DNA of 64,000 bases from Pogonophryne albipinna. Lineage: Eukaryota; Chordata; Actinopteri; Perciformes; Artedidraconidae. The notes under the pieces were generated by a model, which worked only from the letters and a program-made list of their open reading frames with translations, was not told the origin of the DNA and ran no database searches. The position numbers and the translations under genes were made by a program. The stretch is from contig CM053247.1 in assembly GCA_028583405.1 (NCBI GenBank), positions 8,872,946 to 8,936,945 of the forward strand. Direction: 5' to 3'. Below are positions 11,210-23,418 of the stretch, piece after piece (position 1 is the stretch's first letter; each line of letters opens with the position of its first letter).

Positions 11210-11720
11210 CCTCAGGATGACGCTCCTCCCCGGCCCAGCCCCTCTGCGATACACCGCCGTGTCTGCCCTGCAGTCACAGAGACAACAATATTCCCACACG
11301 TCAAGGACTAGCAGAGTCACCAGCTCGGTTTATCTCCAGCTGCGTCTGATGCTTTGTGTCGAAAATACACCTACTGTCAATGTCAACCAACTGCGGCAAG
11401 GTGAGTGTGTTTATTGTAGTTTTTTTTGTCAGCGTTGGCTGCGAAGAGACGGAGGAAAAAGGAGAACAAATGCTAGGTTGGGCAGCATCGCTTCGGAGGC
11501 TGAACAAGGATGCCTCGGTCGGTCATAGCGGTAAACACGCAGCCTCGCCTTTCAACCGATATGTTCCGCTCCTAAGTGCCATGTCGTCTTTAAACAGATA
11601 GTCGTTAAGAGGAAGCATGATGATAGCTTGTTTTGTGGCGTTATGTTTTTTTTAACGCATTGGCACAAAGCGGACGGTAATGGGTTAACACGTCAACGTT
11701 GTTTCATCGTGTATACGGGT
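11210..11720 (+). promoter_or_regulatory. CpG-rich block with candidate untranslated first exon
   Basis: CpG dinucleotides are dense here in an otherwise AT-rich, CpG-poor region, as at vertebrate promoters. A plausible exon ends at 11400 (GGCAAG) with a perfect donor GTGAGT at 11401. It lies upstream of and on the same strand as rusc2, and the first coding exon of rusc2 has its own acceptor at 40598, so a non-coding first exon must exist upstream. Linking the two is inference; a transcript is needed. Confidence 0.4.
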
Positions 11721-13369
11721 TAAAAGGCTGGATGAAAATTATTAAATTGTAAACAATCTTTATTATTTTATGATTTTATGATTAACTGGACATGTTCAAC
11801 GTTGCCACACCAGCGGCCTGTACCCTAAATGTTATCACCATATTGCCCCGATATCACTGGGAACAACAGCGGTACACAAACAGTTACATTTGAAAGAGTA
11901 GAGCAACATGACTTCCGCTTATATTTTGCAAAAATAAAAGCATGGTGGTTGGAAAATGATTCAATCATAGTTCAGGGTTAAAAAGAATATGATCAAAACG
12001 TGACAGCAAACTCAACATCACTTGGTTTACAAATGAATAATCAATATGAATGTGTAATGCTTTACATACGTTCATTTAAATAAAATAAGGTGCAAAAGGA
12101 AAGTAAAACACATTACAGGGTAAACAACACTGTCCAAATTATATTGGCATCTTTAAAAAAAAAAATCTTTTGTAGAAAAAAAAACAATAATCTGTTTTTA
12201 CAGTGAGTCAGATGCTAATAACGCAATGACAAACAATAATAATAAAAAAAAGATAAAGTAAAAAAGGAAGGCCAAAAACTATAAAAAAGTTAAAGGCAAT
12301 TACTATTACAGAAAATAATCCATGATATAAAATATGATCTTTGCCATATAATGAGAAGGGCCTTGATGTAGTTAATAGTGTTTATTTGCAGCTATAGTGT
12401 TGTTGGCCATACATATAGTACTCTTTTGAAAGCCTTTTTTCTAGTGGATTCTCCAGAGCTTTTATTTTGAAGGGCAGACTGACTTCCTGATCAATTGTGG
12501 TTAATATATGTAGCTTAGTATTTTGATTTTGATTGTGCATTACATAAACTATGGTTGAGAATAGTCTAATAGCTTAAACAGCAATAATATCTCATTAACC
12601 ATACAGAATAACCTGTAAGTCTTGCTACTTAAATAAATCAAAATGAAATAGATCCTCTTTGGGAATCATCATAGGCATCATGTCATTTTCCATTAGGGAC
12701 TTGCAGTGTTTACTGCTCTGTGACATACTGTTAATATAGTGATGTGTTTATAAGGACTGTGTTATCAGCAATAAGATGAATGCAGCAGTTTAACATTAGA
12801 CAATATAAAATAAGAACCCATACGGATACAACATGAAGGTTAATTTAGTTCAGTAGGTGATTTACTTACCTACAGTACCTGACTAGTAAATACAACCCAA
12901 TAGGAACAACTTCAATCCAATCGAAGGTTATCCTCCTGTTATCCAAACTCTTTTTGACAACCTGCTTTCTTCTGTAATCATTATGTCGCAGATAGATGGG
13001 TAGCTGTTTTTATGATTAAATCATACTAAAAAAGCACTATATTTGTATTGTAAATGCAATCAAGGTTGTGGGTTACATAATAATACCGATAGTAGAAGTA
13101 GACTTTGTCATTTTGTGGAATAAGGGCTTGGCATATCAAGCTTAGACGGTTAAGAATAATAATAATTTTCTCTGATTATCTAACCGGTTCGGTTCTACTT
13201 GGTAGTTGGTGAAAAAACAAGAGATATTACTCGATTCCAGACATTATGATTAAGATTTCCTGCAAAAACAAACACTGGAAAATGCCTGATAAATAACAAT
13301 TGAATACAATGGATTTCGATGTTTAATCTCGACTAAAAACTAGATCGCATGACGTAAAATGATGGCGTA

Positions 13370-13560
13370 AAATACACGACACCGTGCGCGGCAAAACCAA
13401 GCCCCCAGGAAGTGCGCCGGACTCTGATGAGAATATTCGTTGTGGCCAAACGGCGGCACTACACTTCCGTTAGGTTGCTGGGCCCGGAAACACTTTTTCC
13501 CATTGACTTACATTGGGAAAGAGTGGTCTGTAAATCGTTGGAACATTTTTTTTAAACCAA
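13370..13560. repeat. probable dispersed repeat, family unknown
   Basis: A GC-richer island in AT-rich sequence contains GGTTGCTGGGCCCGGAAACA and TTCCCATTGACTTACATTGG, phrases typical of dispersed fish repeats. No termini were resolved. Confidence 0.25.
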
Positions 13561-13808
13561 ATAAATTACCCAGTATGAACGTTTGTATAGCCCTTATTAA
13601 AAACATTCCGTCCTCAAGTTGTAAAATGTGCTAATAACGTTATTCTGAGAGTTATTTTCCTCGGCATTATGAACGCGCATCTAACCCACGGGACCGCGCT
13701 GCCCGGCACGTTCATGTTACGTGTTCTGACCGTAACAGTTTGGAGGATTTAGCAGCCTGGTATATTACACAGTTTTAGCGGCATATATATATATAAATAT
13801 ATATATAT

Positions 13809-14182
13809 CAGTGTTTCCCCTAGGTTTACTGCTTTGGGGGGGGTGCTGCCTGAGCGGGTGGGGGGTGGCATTGGGATATATATTTTTTAAATCCTTTGGA
13901 GCAGAGAGAGGAGCTGTGGATTATTGTTATTGATTAATGCATCAGTGTTTCTTAGGGTCAAAAACACTAAACTCACAACTTAAAATCAAAGTGTTTAGTT
14001 TATTTAATAAAAGAGCACATGTTCAATGTGAAAAGTGACAGTAGATATAGATTAGTTGCAATTTGGTGCTATATATATATATATATAATATTTTTTTTAA
14101 ACACCTTGAATTTCAGGGGGGGGCGCGGGGCTCCGTTGGCGGGGCGCAGCGCCCCTCCAAGACAATGGTAGGGGAAACACTG
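13809..14182. mobile_element. hAT-type MITE (374 bp)
   Basis: Inverted ends CAGTGTTTCCCCTAGG (left) and CAGTGTTTCCCCTACC (right, read inward) bound the element. It sits in a TA microsatellite, so the 8-bp target duplication (TATATATA) cannot be distinguished from the repeat. G-rich blocks lie just inside both ends. Confidence 0.8.
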
Positions 14183-14996
14183 TATATATATATATATATA
14201 TATATATAGATAGATATATACACATACACATGGTTGGTATTTAACAAAAAGGGGTGTTATAGTCTGTGTTGTAGTGTGTGATATTGGTATATATGGAAAC
14301 ATTTTACACCTTTCCTTCAAGTATTATACGTTGTTGTTACTTGTGGGGTACTTAACATGAATAATCACAGTTACTATCCTTTTACTTTTACTAATCACAT
14401 TTCAAAGAGAAATAGGCTATTGTTATTTTAACTCCACCACAGTAATCCATCATCAGCTTTACTTTTTAGATAAGATTTAACTCACAATTGATCATAACAG
14501 GCTTCAACATATAAATTTTTATATATTACCAAGTGGTTTCATGTACAACCCACACAAGTATCATGCTAAATGAAGCTCTGTTGCTTGGATATCACTAGAT
14601 CCTGTTATCAGCGTAATATAAAAGTACATAACGATTGATGTGTAACTTAGCATAATTACTAACTGCCGCGGACGCCTCGTTAATATCAAATCCATCATAA
14701 CAAATCCAGTACCATGCTGTCATGAACGTGCGGTGCTGTTACGTGTACGCAAATTGACGTGCTTAATGTGAACGAGCCTTTTGGGCGGCGTGGTTAAAGT
14801 TGCGCATGCGCTATGAGCGCACATACGGGTACTTCTCAGGCATGCTGGGTAATCTGTGACGTTTCGCTCTCTCAAAAGTTGGGCCATTTTATCATCATGC
14901 GCTAATGAGCAACTCTCATAGGAATGAATGAGGCCCCGCCTCTCACGCTGTATCCAGTTCTTATTATACATCCATGGGCAAAACAAGCTCGCCAAA

Positions 14997-15098
14997 ATGG
15001 CTTCACCGGCCTGTCAGTATTTTAAGGTGTCCGAAAATGACAATAAAATGCAATGTGTCGTGTGTGAAGCAGAAATCCTGCAGCTCCACTCGCTGTGA
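14997..15098 (+). pseudogene. possible BED-type zinc-finger remnant of a hAT transposase
   Basis: A 33-codon frame reads QYFKVSENDNKMQCVVCEAE. The aromatic-Phe-Lys start followed by C-x2-C is the first half of a BED finger as seen in hAT transposases. The histidine pair is absent because the frame stops soon after. hAT-like ends occur nearby (15450-15560). Confidence 0.35.
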
Positions 15099-15444
15099 CG
15101 GACCGGTGAGCGGAGCAAAACACACCCTAAGAGTTAGACCTAACACACTTAGCTATTTTATCTACCTCTGGAACAAGCTAAACTAGTTATAAATATATTT
15201 ATTACTCACTGTCGGTTCCCTCATTACTGGATCAGTGAGCTGCATGAGATACTGACAGGCTGTCAGGAGAGAGAGGGGAGAGGAAAAGAGAGCGCTTCCG
15301 CTCATCTCTCCCGTGTTATTCTCCAAAGTTAATGTAAACTTGAATAATGTACTTCATTTGAATGTAATAATTATGTTGGTTGTTGTTTGTGGAAGCGCCA
15401 GTGAATGAGCCCCATTAACTGAGTTTTAAACATCACTTTAAATG

Positions 15445-15560
15445 GAAGATCCCCATAGGGATCGACCTATATGGCTTTTTCAAGGCCGATACCGATTATT
15501 AGTAATCAAGGAGACCGATAACCGATATTTGGAACCGATATACATTTGCAGTAAAATCAG
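15445..15560. mobile_element. hAT-like terminal fragment
   Basis: ATAGGGATCGACCTATATGG followed by repeated GGCCGATACCGATTATTAG-type phrases resembles a hAT end of the TAGGGATCGACC class. The opposite end was not found. Confidence 0.4.
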
Positions 15561-16064
15561 AACATCTTGGTGTCAAAATGTAGAATAACACAACTTTTTT
15601 GAAATGCCTTTTTATGTTTAATGAACTTTTCAACATCTTAAAACTGGTTTCCTCTCTGTGACCCTGAGTAAAGTAAATGAAGTAAAAATAAAAACTACTA
15701 AAACTTGTTCTGAACTTCTGATATTTGAGTCTCACTCATTTAGTAGTCCCAATTCAGCAGCACCAGATTGTGGTGCAGAAAGCAGAGTTGCTGCCAGGCT
15801 CCACTAGCAGCCGTCCCAGCGCATCACAGTTTCTCCGCTGCGAGACGCTACCCGCCCCCCCCCGGTCCCTTTGTAACTGGGAAACTGATAGAATTCAATC
15901 ATAAAATCGTGGCGTTTTTGCAACTTCAGCATAGGGGATTGGGATGTTTATTGAACTTCGGCTTTCAACTGATTTACCTTCGAAACACATGTATGGCTCT
16001 GCCACTCACTGCTGCTGCTGCTTGCCTCTGTCTGTGTCTGCGTTCTTCGCACCTGCCTGTAATC

Positions 16065-16195
16065 CAGTGGTTCTCAAAGTGGGGGGCGCGCCCCCCCTGG
16101 AGGGCGCAGAGGCATGGAGGAAAAATGGTCATTAAAAAAAAAGAAAATCATAATTTGAAAAATTATTGATTCGAAAATAATATGATACAGTACAG
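16065..16195. mobile_element. hAT-type MITE left end, truncated
   Basis: CAGTGGTTCTCAAAGTGGGG followed by a palindromic GGCGCGCCCCCC block is a hAT-like left terminus. It is cut by the next element at 16196; its right end was not located. Confidence 0.5.
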
Positions 16196-17121
16196 CAGTG
16201 GTTCTCAACTGGTGGGTCGCGACCCAAAAGTGGGTCGCGGACCCGTTTCGAGTGGGTCGCGGATGTGTGAGTGAAGAAAAAAAAAAAATTGGAATTTTTT
16301 TTTGGGGGAAAAAGTCAAACTTTTATTTTGAAGGCCCGATTTTCTAACGCTGTGCATGCAGTCGGCGTTGGACTGGAAGTACCGGAGACCATAAACGGTT
16401 TTGAAAACTTCTGTCACGTAGTGATCATCTTCTCAATAAAATATCTTTGCTGATGTTTTTTCGAGTCTTCTGGCCAATCAGAATCAAGATTGTTGCCGGA
16501 AGTCTCCACGGAGAATAACTTTGCGGTAGAACTCTTCTTTATACATCCATGGTTACAACTTCAGATAGAAATGAACACATAATGAAATATGACCCCCGGT
16601 CTGATGACTGACAGGTCACAGAACAATGGGAGCTATCTACCCTTACCCACAATTTAAAGTAAGTCACACAGACTATCTCCTCTTTACTCTTCTCGCAGCA
16701 AGATGTGAGAACAAAGTGAAAAACAAACAATGGCATAAAATATTATTAATATGTCGGGTAGTAATAGATTTATTTATTTTCTTCTCAGTGTACCAGAATG
16801 CATAGTTTATGTTAGTATTTCTAAAAATCTCCTGGGGGAGAATCCCCCCAGACCCCCCTGCTGGGGTTGGGTTTTCAGCATGTGTGCCTTTTTATATAGT
16901 TCAGCTTTGATTCCATCATCTCATTAAACCTTTTTTAAAAGCATACTTTAGTTCTGTGAAGGGATATAAGCACTGTACTTCACTTTCATTAATATTGTAT
17001 GCTGAAAAGCATATATTACAGCACGATTTTTTGTTGAATAGATTTGAGTGCTTCAAAATGTTGGGTATGTATTGACCAAGTAAAAAGTGGATCCCGAGGC
17101 CTGACCAGTTGAGAACCACTG
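16196..17121. mobile_element. hAT-type non-autonomous transposon (926 bp)
   Basis: The left end CAGTGGTTCTCAACTGG and the right end read inward (CAGTGGTTCTCAACTGG) are perfect inverted repeats of 17 bases. Flanking octamers CAGTACAG (16188-16195) and CAGGACAG (17122-17129) match at 7 of 8 positions, a diverged target duplication. A GGGTCGCG motif is repeated inside the left end. No transposase frame remains. Confidence 0.85.
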
Positions 17122-17375
17122 CAGGACAGTACTATTACTATTAGCTCTGTGTGTGTGTGTGTGTGTGGAACGAGCCATTTTGTGTGCGTGCGAGAGAGAG
17201 CGCACCGGTACTGGAGATCGTTGTTGTTAGCTTCTGGTGCTAGCGAGCTACGCTGACGGATATAAGGAGTTTTTTCAACAACAAAGTGGAGAGTCCTCTC
17301 CTGTCAGACTGAGAGGCTCAGTGAACTAAAGGACTCTCTGAGTGTTTAGATAGTTAACTTTAGTCTAAGTTATAT

Positions 17376-17520
17376 CAGTGGGTCTCAAACGTTTTGATGT
17401 AGGGATGTCCCGATCACCTTTTTTTGCTCCCGATCCGATTCCGATCATTTGATTTTGACAATCTGCCGATACCGATTTTTCCCGATCCGATCTTTATGCA
17501 AAGCATTAAGAGAAAAAAAA
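17376..17520. mobile_element. two adjoining hAT-like left ends
   Basis: CAGTGGGTCTCAAACGTTTT is followed within about 25 bases by TAGGGATGTCCCGATCACC and several CCGATCCGAT phrases. Both look like starts of different hAT families, suggesting one inserted close to the end of the other. No right ends were found. Confidence 0.4.
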
Positions 17521-17825
17521 GGTAACAGATAACGGCAAATCTTGACAACGCAGAATAAGTGAATGTTAGCATTTCTCCTTGATAAATGATTTAAAATGGT
17601 GTGTACGTCACCAGTCAGGGACCTGTGTGCATTGAGCTAATCATCTTGGCATTACACGCCTGAACATCCTGGTCATGCACATGTTTTTAAACCACAAAAG
17701 ATTCAGTGTGTCACGCAGCATGCCTGCTCCTTGTTCAGCTGCTTCTCCCCGATCTTGGAATGTGTCTCTGTGATTGTGTTATGTAACCAAGGGCCGGATG
17801 TGCATAGTTGCATGTGTGTGTGTTT

Positions 17826-19354
17826 TAAGGCTGCACGGTATTGAAAAAAACTGACATCGCGATTTTTTCCCCCCCTGCGGTATATATTGCGTTTTTTTTA
17901 ACCTGTTAAGCCCCAAAGTCCACGCGGGTACTTTATTTATTTTTTTCACGACAGTGTCTCAGGGGATCGTAATATTTAAGAACCTATTAATGTGTTATAC
18001 CAGATTAACGGAAATAATCTCAGCTAACTGACGATACAAACCATTTTTACCAAAACAAAACACAAGTCTCATAAGAAGCATCTAAATGACCCCTGAGCGA
18101 AAAATGCTAACGCACTTTGGCACAGAAGATAAAAGTACCCTTATTACTTATCGTAGCTGCACATACAAGATATCCGATTAAAGCTGAGGTTCCACAGATT
18201 ATTTAGGTATATAGTATCATCACTGAGTGATCTGAACTCGGACAGGGGAAGCAAACACAGACATCACAACACGTACCTTTACGTAGCTTCTAGGGGAGAT
18301 GTCTCACTGTAGCTGTCAATCTGATCAAAAGACGTGTTCAATGGCATTAAAACGAGAAAGAAAAAACGCGGCTGAATCGGTTAATCCATAGGTTTTTAAC
18401 GTCTCTGTATAAAAAAATGATTTAATTTATAATCCATAATTCCATTTTTATGTAAATATCGCAGAGCAAAAGTTAGCTGCTAATGGTAGCCACCAGAGTG
18501 GCTGCTGCTTCCGGTCTTGGCATGTTGCTTACCCTCAAATAAGGGGGTTCATCTGTGAATGAAGAAGAGTGGTAAGGGATCCAAGAGATTAAACGTATTT
18601 GTTACGACCCATTAAACTATAGGAAGCTTCTTGGAAGTAAATCTTCATTCTCTCCGGTATTGTCCTCCTGTGCCTCGCTCATTTTTTACCAGTGTTTTGA
18701 TGGTCTGCAAACTAGCGGGGCGGGGCCTGCTGTGATCTGATCAAGAATGATTGTGATTGGTAGTTTGCTGTGCATGCAGGGGAAGTTCTACACACACCAA
18801 CACATAAACAAATAAGGAGTGAGAGTGACGCGTAGCCAAAACCGGAAGCTGCATACACTCTGGTGGCTACCATTAGCAGCTAACTTTTGTGCTCCGATTT
18901 TTACATAAAAATGGAATTATGGATTATAAACAATTGCTTCAAAGCCACAGATACATTATCAACCTATGGATCAACCGATTCAGCCGCGTTTTTTCTTTCT
19001 CGTTTTAATGCCATTGAACACGTCTTTTGATCAGATTGACAGCTACGGTGAGACGATCTCCAGTAAAAGCTCCGTAAAAGGTACGTGTTGTGATGTCTGT
19101 GTTTGCTTTCCCTGTTGCGAGATCGGATCGCTTAGATACTATACTTAAATAATCTGTGGAGTCTCAGCTTTAATCGGATATATTGTATGTGCAGTTTCGA
19201 TAAGTAATAAGGGTATCTTTATTTTTGAATTCTGTGCTAAAGTGCGTTAGCATTTAAAAAAAAAAATGAATAAAACCGCACGTCCCTGCGGTGTGAATAC
19301 CGCGCATGCGCATACCGCGGTTATCGCCATGACACGGTATATCGTTCAGCCCTA
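17826..19354. mobile_element. hAT-type element with long internal inverted repeat (1529 bp)
   Basis: An exact 8-bp duplication GTGTGTTT flanks it (17818-17825 and 19355-19362). The ends are TAAGGCTGCACGGTAT and, read inward from the right, TAGGGCTGAACGATATACC. The family matches the element at 37304-37814 but in opposite orientation. Inside, about 18100-18500 and 18850-19260 are imperfect inverted copies of each other. Confidence 0.85.
18100..19260. repeat. long imperfect palindrome inside a hAT-type element
   Basis: Two arms of about 400 bases are reverse complements with scattered differences; matching anchors are GGCTGAATCGGTTAATCCAT near 18371 and ATGGATCAACCGATTCAGCC near 18967, and GCTAATGGTAGCCACCAGAG near 18479 with its complement near 18860. 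The spacer of about 350 bases contains ACCGGAAGC-type inverted motifs. Confidence 0.75.
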
Positions 19355-21589
19355 GTGTGTTTCCTATATTTTTTCTGAGATTGAATCTCTGAGTATCTTT
19401 GATTTGTAAATCTACCTTATGCAGATATTATGCAGTTCCCATTGTGTATTATCTAGTTTCCCTGAATAGACTTTTTCAACACTGGTTAACTGCGGCTGCA
19501 CGCAGTAAAAATGTCACCTAAAAGCTTTGATTGGCTTGTTTTGAAGGTTGTCAAATGTTGAAGGATTTAACTCATTAAGCATTTTTTTCCCAAAACTTTC
19601 TGTAATTGAAGTTCTTAAAACTACAAAAAAGCAGCTACTGTACACAACTTGTGCTTGGGCCATCTTATTCCCACTGATGCCATTAATGCTATAATTTTTG
19701 CCAACCATGACATTAAAAAAATAATATTAAATGTAAAAGTGTCCACCAAATGATATTCAACTAAATTTCTTGAGTTGAGTAATAAGTAGCATGTTCCCTT
19801 GAGCAAAGGATTTTACCATCAACAGGTTCTGTGTTCAAAATGAAACACATCTCTGTTGGAAAGGTCTCTACAGAAACTACACTGTCAAGCATTATCCTTA
19901 ATTAGTGATCACAAAAAAACCTTTTAAATTGTGTTTTTTCTTTAAATAATACTTTTCTTAAGTTACGTTTCAATTACCAAGAATTCAGGTCAAAGAAAAC
20001 CGTAACTATTTCAGTCTAAGTTCATTCAACGAAATGTTTTGCCATTTTGTATTTGTAGTCATCTGATAATATTGAGCGTTTCAGTCAATCTAGTCTAGCC
20101 AACATGTAAGCTTGTTTCTTTCTCCCAAGCCCTGTTGTTGCCATTGCTAACCTTAACTTATCTTAGGTAAGTTACTTTGAATCTTTCTGACTGCTTATGT
20201 TGTGCTGCTGCTGTTGTCCTATAATAGATAAAATGGGAGATTTTTTAACTTTTCAAACTACATTTTAGCCCATTACTTCCGTCAACACTTTTGCGTAATG
20301 ATATGGTCACAGTTGGTGTTAATTGACCTCTTCTTGTCTCTGTCATGGAAGAAAAGCGTTGTTGACAAACATATTTTGTCATAGTTTTCAATAACAAAAT
20401 TAACAGTGGGTAGAAGTTCCTCAGGGAACCGATCAGGGCCCTTCATGTTTACATTTTAAGGCAACCATTAGCTTTCTAGGGTGTGGGCAGTATAGCACGC
20501 AAGTAATTTTGTAAAGTAAATGTATTCAAGAATTTAAGTCCAATTTTGAGGTACTTGTACTGCCTATTTATGCTTCTTTATACTTTTAGTTCACACCTTA
20601 TTGTATCTATGCTCATTTGAATAACTGTGAAAGAGCACAGAGAACTGCTAGGATCAATATACTGTTTTCACTGTTTTATTGGCTGAAATGGAACAATAGT
20701 CTCGTTATTAAATCCTGACTGGTAGTTTAGCTTTATACATCAGGGTTGAGATATTGAGGATGAGGCAAACACTTTGCAGCAAGTATAACACATTTCAGTA
20801 TTTTGATTATACCAAAAAAAAGTCATACAATATAAATTCCTCTAGCTTCAATGTGAACTGGATGCATTACTGGTTTCTCATTAGTTGGCTTCTCTGCTGC
20901 CTTTGCAGTTCCAGAATTATTGGCAGAAACATTTAGCTTGATAGAGATACTAATACTCAACTTAAAGGAAGAAGGCAAGACTTACCCAATGATAGACCTT
21001 TCCTGTGGTAAACATTAAAACTTAGACTCGATTAATTGATTGGATTATTGATTTATTGTTCAGGCCGTTTAATAAGAAAAAACAGCATACACTATCTGGT
21101 TGAAGCTTCTCAAATACGCTATGCTTTTTTACCCATTATATATTTTTTCTAACATTTTCTTTTACCTTAAATTACTTATCTATTGATTCGAAAAAATGTC
21201 AATAGATGAAACATTGATCAAAATCCCTGTTGCATCACTGACTGTAATCCATTCATGGTTGCTGGTTCGACAGCCTTTGTTCTGTGTGTATCGGCTAAAT
21301 GAAACAGAACCATCATAAGTGTTGCTAATTTGCACTGTAGATTTTCTAATACGACACAATAATAAGTCATAATGCCAAATAAAAAAAATAAGCATTGAAG
21401 TTGTTATTGATTGCTGCACAAAGAGTTTGGGCTTATGTTGCAGTAAACACATTTTATTTAATTAAAGTTGAAATAACCTACAAATATTATAATATTGATT
21501 ACCGTATTACTCACTTTTATCATTTCCTTTACATGAATATATGAATATACTATTAATGTAATCATTAAACACTAAATTGTTTTAAATTA

Positions 21590-22130
21590 ACTCCTACCAC
21601 CTCCCAGCTGGACGTGCCTGGAACACCTCCCTAGGGAAGAGGCCGGCTGGCACCATACTTGGTGGCCGAACCACCTCAACTGGCTCCTTTCTATGCAAAG
21701 GGTCAGTGGCTCCACTCCGAGTACCTCCCGGATGATTGAACTTCCCACCTTATCCCTAAGGGAGATGCCAGCCTCCCTCCAGAGGAAACTCATTTAGGTC
21801 ACTTGTATCCGCAATCTCGTTCTTTCGTTCATGAACCCCCTTCATGAGTATAGGTAAGAGTAGGAACGAGGATGGACCGGTTTGAGAGCTTTGCACTCTG
21901 GCTCAGCTATTTCTCACAACATGGCATTAATAGCTACTGCAATACAGCTCCCGCTGCTCCCTTTATCCGGCCCATCTCATGCTCCATTGTCCCCCCACTC
22001 GAGAACAAGAACCTAAGATACTTGAACTCCTTCACCTGGGGCAAGGAAGCATTCCCTACTCGGAGTAAACTGTCCATTGGTTTCATGCAGAGAACCATGG
22101 CCTAGAGGTGGGCTGGGAGCAGAACAAGCT
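21590..22130 (-). pseudogene. LINE reverse transcriptase C-terminal remnant
   Basis: The minus strand encodes, in broken frames, VKEFKYLGFLFSSEG (about 22040-21990), then MSFLWREAGISLRDKVGSSI and IERSQLRWFGHQV (21793-21650). These match the end of the reverse transcriptase and the downstream RWFGH region of fish non-LTR retrotransposons. Several stops and frame changes lie between 21990 and 21800, and the endonuclease and most of the polymerase are missing. It is a dead, 5'-truncated copy. Confidence 0.7.
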
Positions 22131-22265
22131 TCCTCTGCGACCTGACTCCAGATAAGCTTTTTGAAGATGGAAATGGGACTAATAATGGCTGAAATACTAC
22201 AGTCACAAGAGACAGGCACATAAACAATGAAATAGCATGTTTTTTCAGTTATAATATTAGACTAA

Positions 22266-22465
22266 TTTGGTTGTGGCCCCTGGTTAAATGGGGTCTAGCA
22301 ATCAGAGGGTCAGTGGTTTAATCCCTAGCCACTGCAGTCGACACGTCGAAGTGTCCTTGAGCAAGATGCTTAACCTCAAATTGCTCCTATAGGCATGTTC
22401 ATTGGTATTGAGGTGTATAGGTCACACGATAAAAGCATCAGCTAAATGACATGTAATATAATGTT
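22266..22465 (+). mobile_element. tRNA-derived SINE, diverged copy
   Basis: A degenerate B-box region (GTGGTTTAATCCC), a core phrase GTGTCCTTGAGCAAGATGCTT and a tail (AAAAGCATCAGCTAAATGAC then ATGTAATATAATG) match the better copy at 49364-49561. No target duplication was resolved. Confidence 0.65.
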
Positions 22466-22910
22466 ATATGGCATTTTCGTTACACAATAAATAATACTGT
22501 GTATTATTTATAATACTGTGTATTATTTATTGTGGGTGATTGTGAGGCGATTTAGCTGTAACCATCTGCAGTCCATCTTGGAAGAGAGATGGAAGGAGAG
22601 AGGAAAACGTTAAGAGAGGCAAAAGTGGGCTGAGGAAAGACGTATACACTGCAGTACACACAGAGGATGGAAGAGAAGCAGAGAGACAAGGGGAGAAGGG
22701 ATTTAGTGAAGTCGATGGGGGATGGGAGAGATGAGGGGAATGCAGGATGGATCGAAAGAGGGCTGGAAAGAGAGTGAGAGGTGGTTTGAAATGGATCAGA
22801 GAAAGAGGGAGAAAGCAAAGGGAGGGAGAGGGGGCTGGAAGAAGAGAACTGCAGTTTTAGAATAAGATATTTGCTTCATGGTGTCTTGCACATAGCTTGT
22901 GTACTGTATA
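22466..22910. other. purine-rich stretch
   Basis: GA-rich sequence (about 22570-22850) with simple GGAGAGA-type repetition. No gene recognised. Confidence 0.4.
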
Positions 22911-23163
22911 GACCCTCCAGAAAAACGCGAGTCTGCGATCGCAGAATTTACCGCATAATCAGCAAAATGGCGCAGATTTTTAAAAGGCCGCATATTTATC
23001 AAAAGGCCGCATAATCCCCGCATTTTTCCACACAAAGTTGAGGGGGAAAAAAGTGAACTCTTGACGTGAAGTAGTGATGATTATGATGATGATGATGCAA
23101 CGTCATTAGCTCGCGCATCACAGAAGGTAAACAACACCGTAGTGTGAACGTGTGGAACTCAAG

Positions 23164-23305
23164 ATGAAAAAGTCGAATCCATCTAATTTACCGACGAACA
23201 TTTCTGCTAAAGACCGGGCAAAGCAGTACCCCGATGTCTTGCACGAAAGTGAGGGGAAACTATTCTGCATCCCGTGCAACTGTGTGTTGGAGCATAAGAA
23301 ACGAG
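23164..23305 (+). pseudogene. CGGBP1-like zinc-finger exon of a hAT-derived gene
   Basis: The ATG at 23164 opens 47 codons including AKDRAKQYPDVLHESEGKLF, then CIPCNCVLEHKKR, and ends at a perfect donor GTGAGT at 23306. The pattern of KQYPDVLHE, C-x2-C and LEHK matches CGGBP1-like zinc-finger proteins, themselves domesticated from hAT transposons. The rest of the gene is absent within the element, so it is a remnant. Confidence 0.6.
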
Positions 23306-23373
23306 GTGAGTAGCCTACAAGATTGAAGCTGGTCAGATAACGAACGAGTAAATGAAAACAGAATGAGGCGGAG

Positions 23374-23375
<2 letters not shown>

Positions 23376-23408
<33 letters not shown>
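23376..23408. repeat. GT microsatellite (33 bp)
   Basis: Uninterrupted GT run followed by a short GA run, within the transposon above. Confidence 0.95.

Positions 23409-23418
<10 letters not shown>

Noticed and set aside
18966..19148. 60-codon plus-strand frame
   Set aside because: It lies in one arm of a transposon palindrome; no conserved features.
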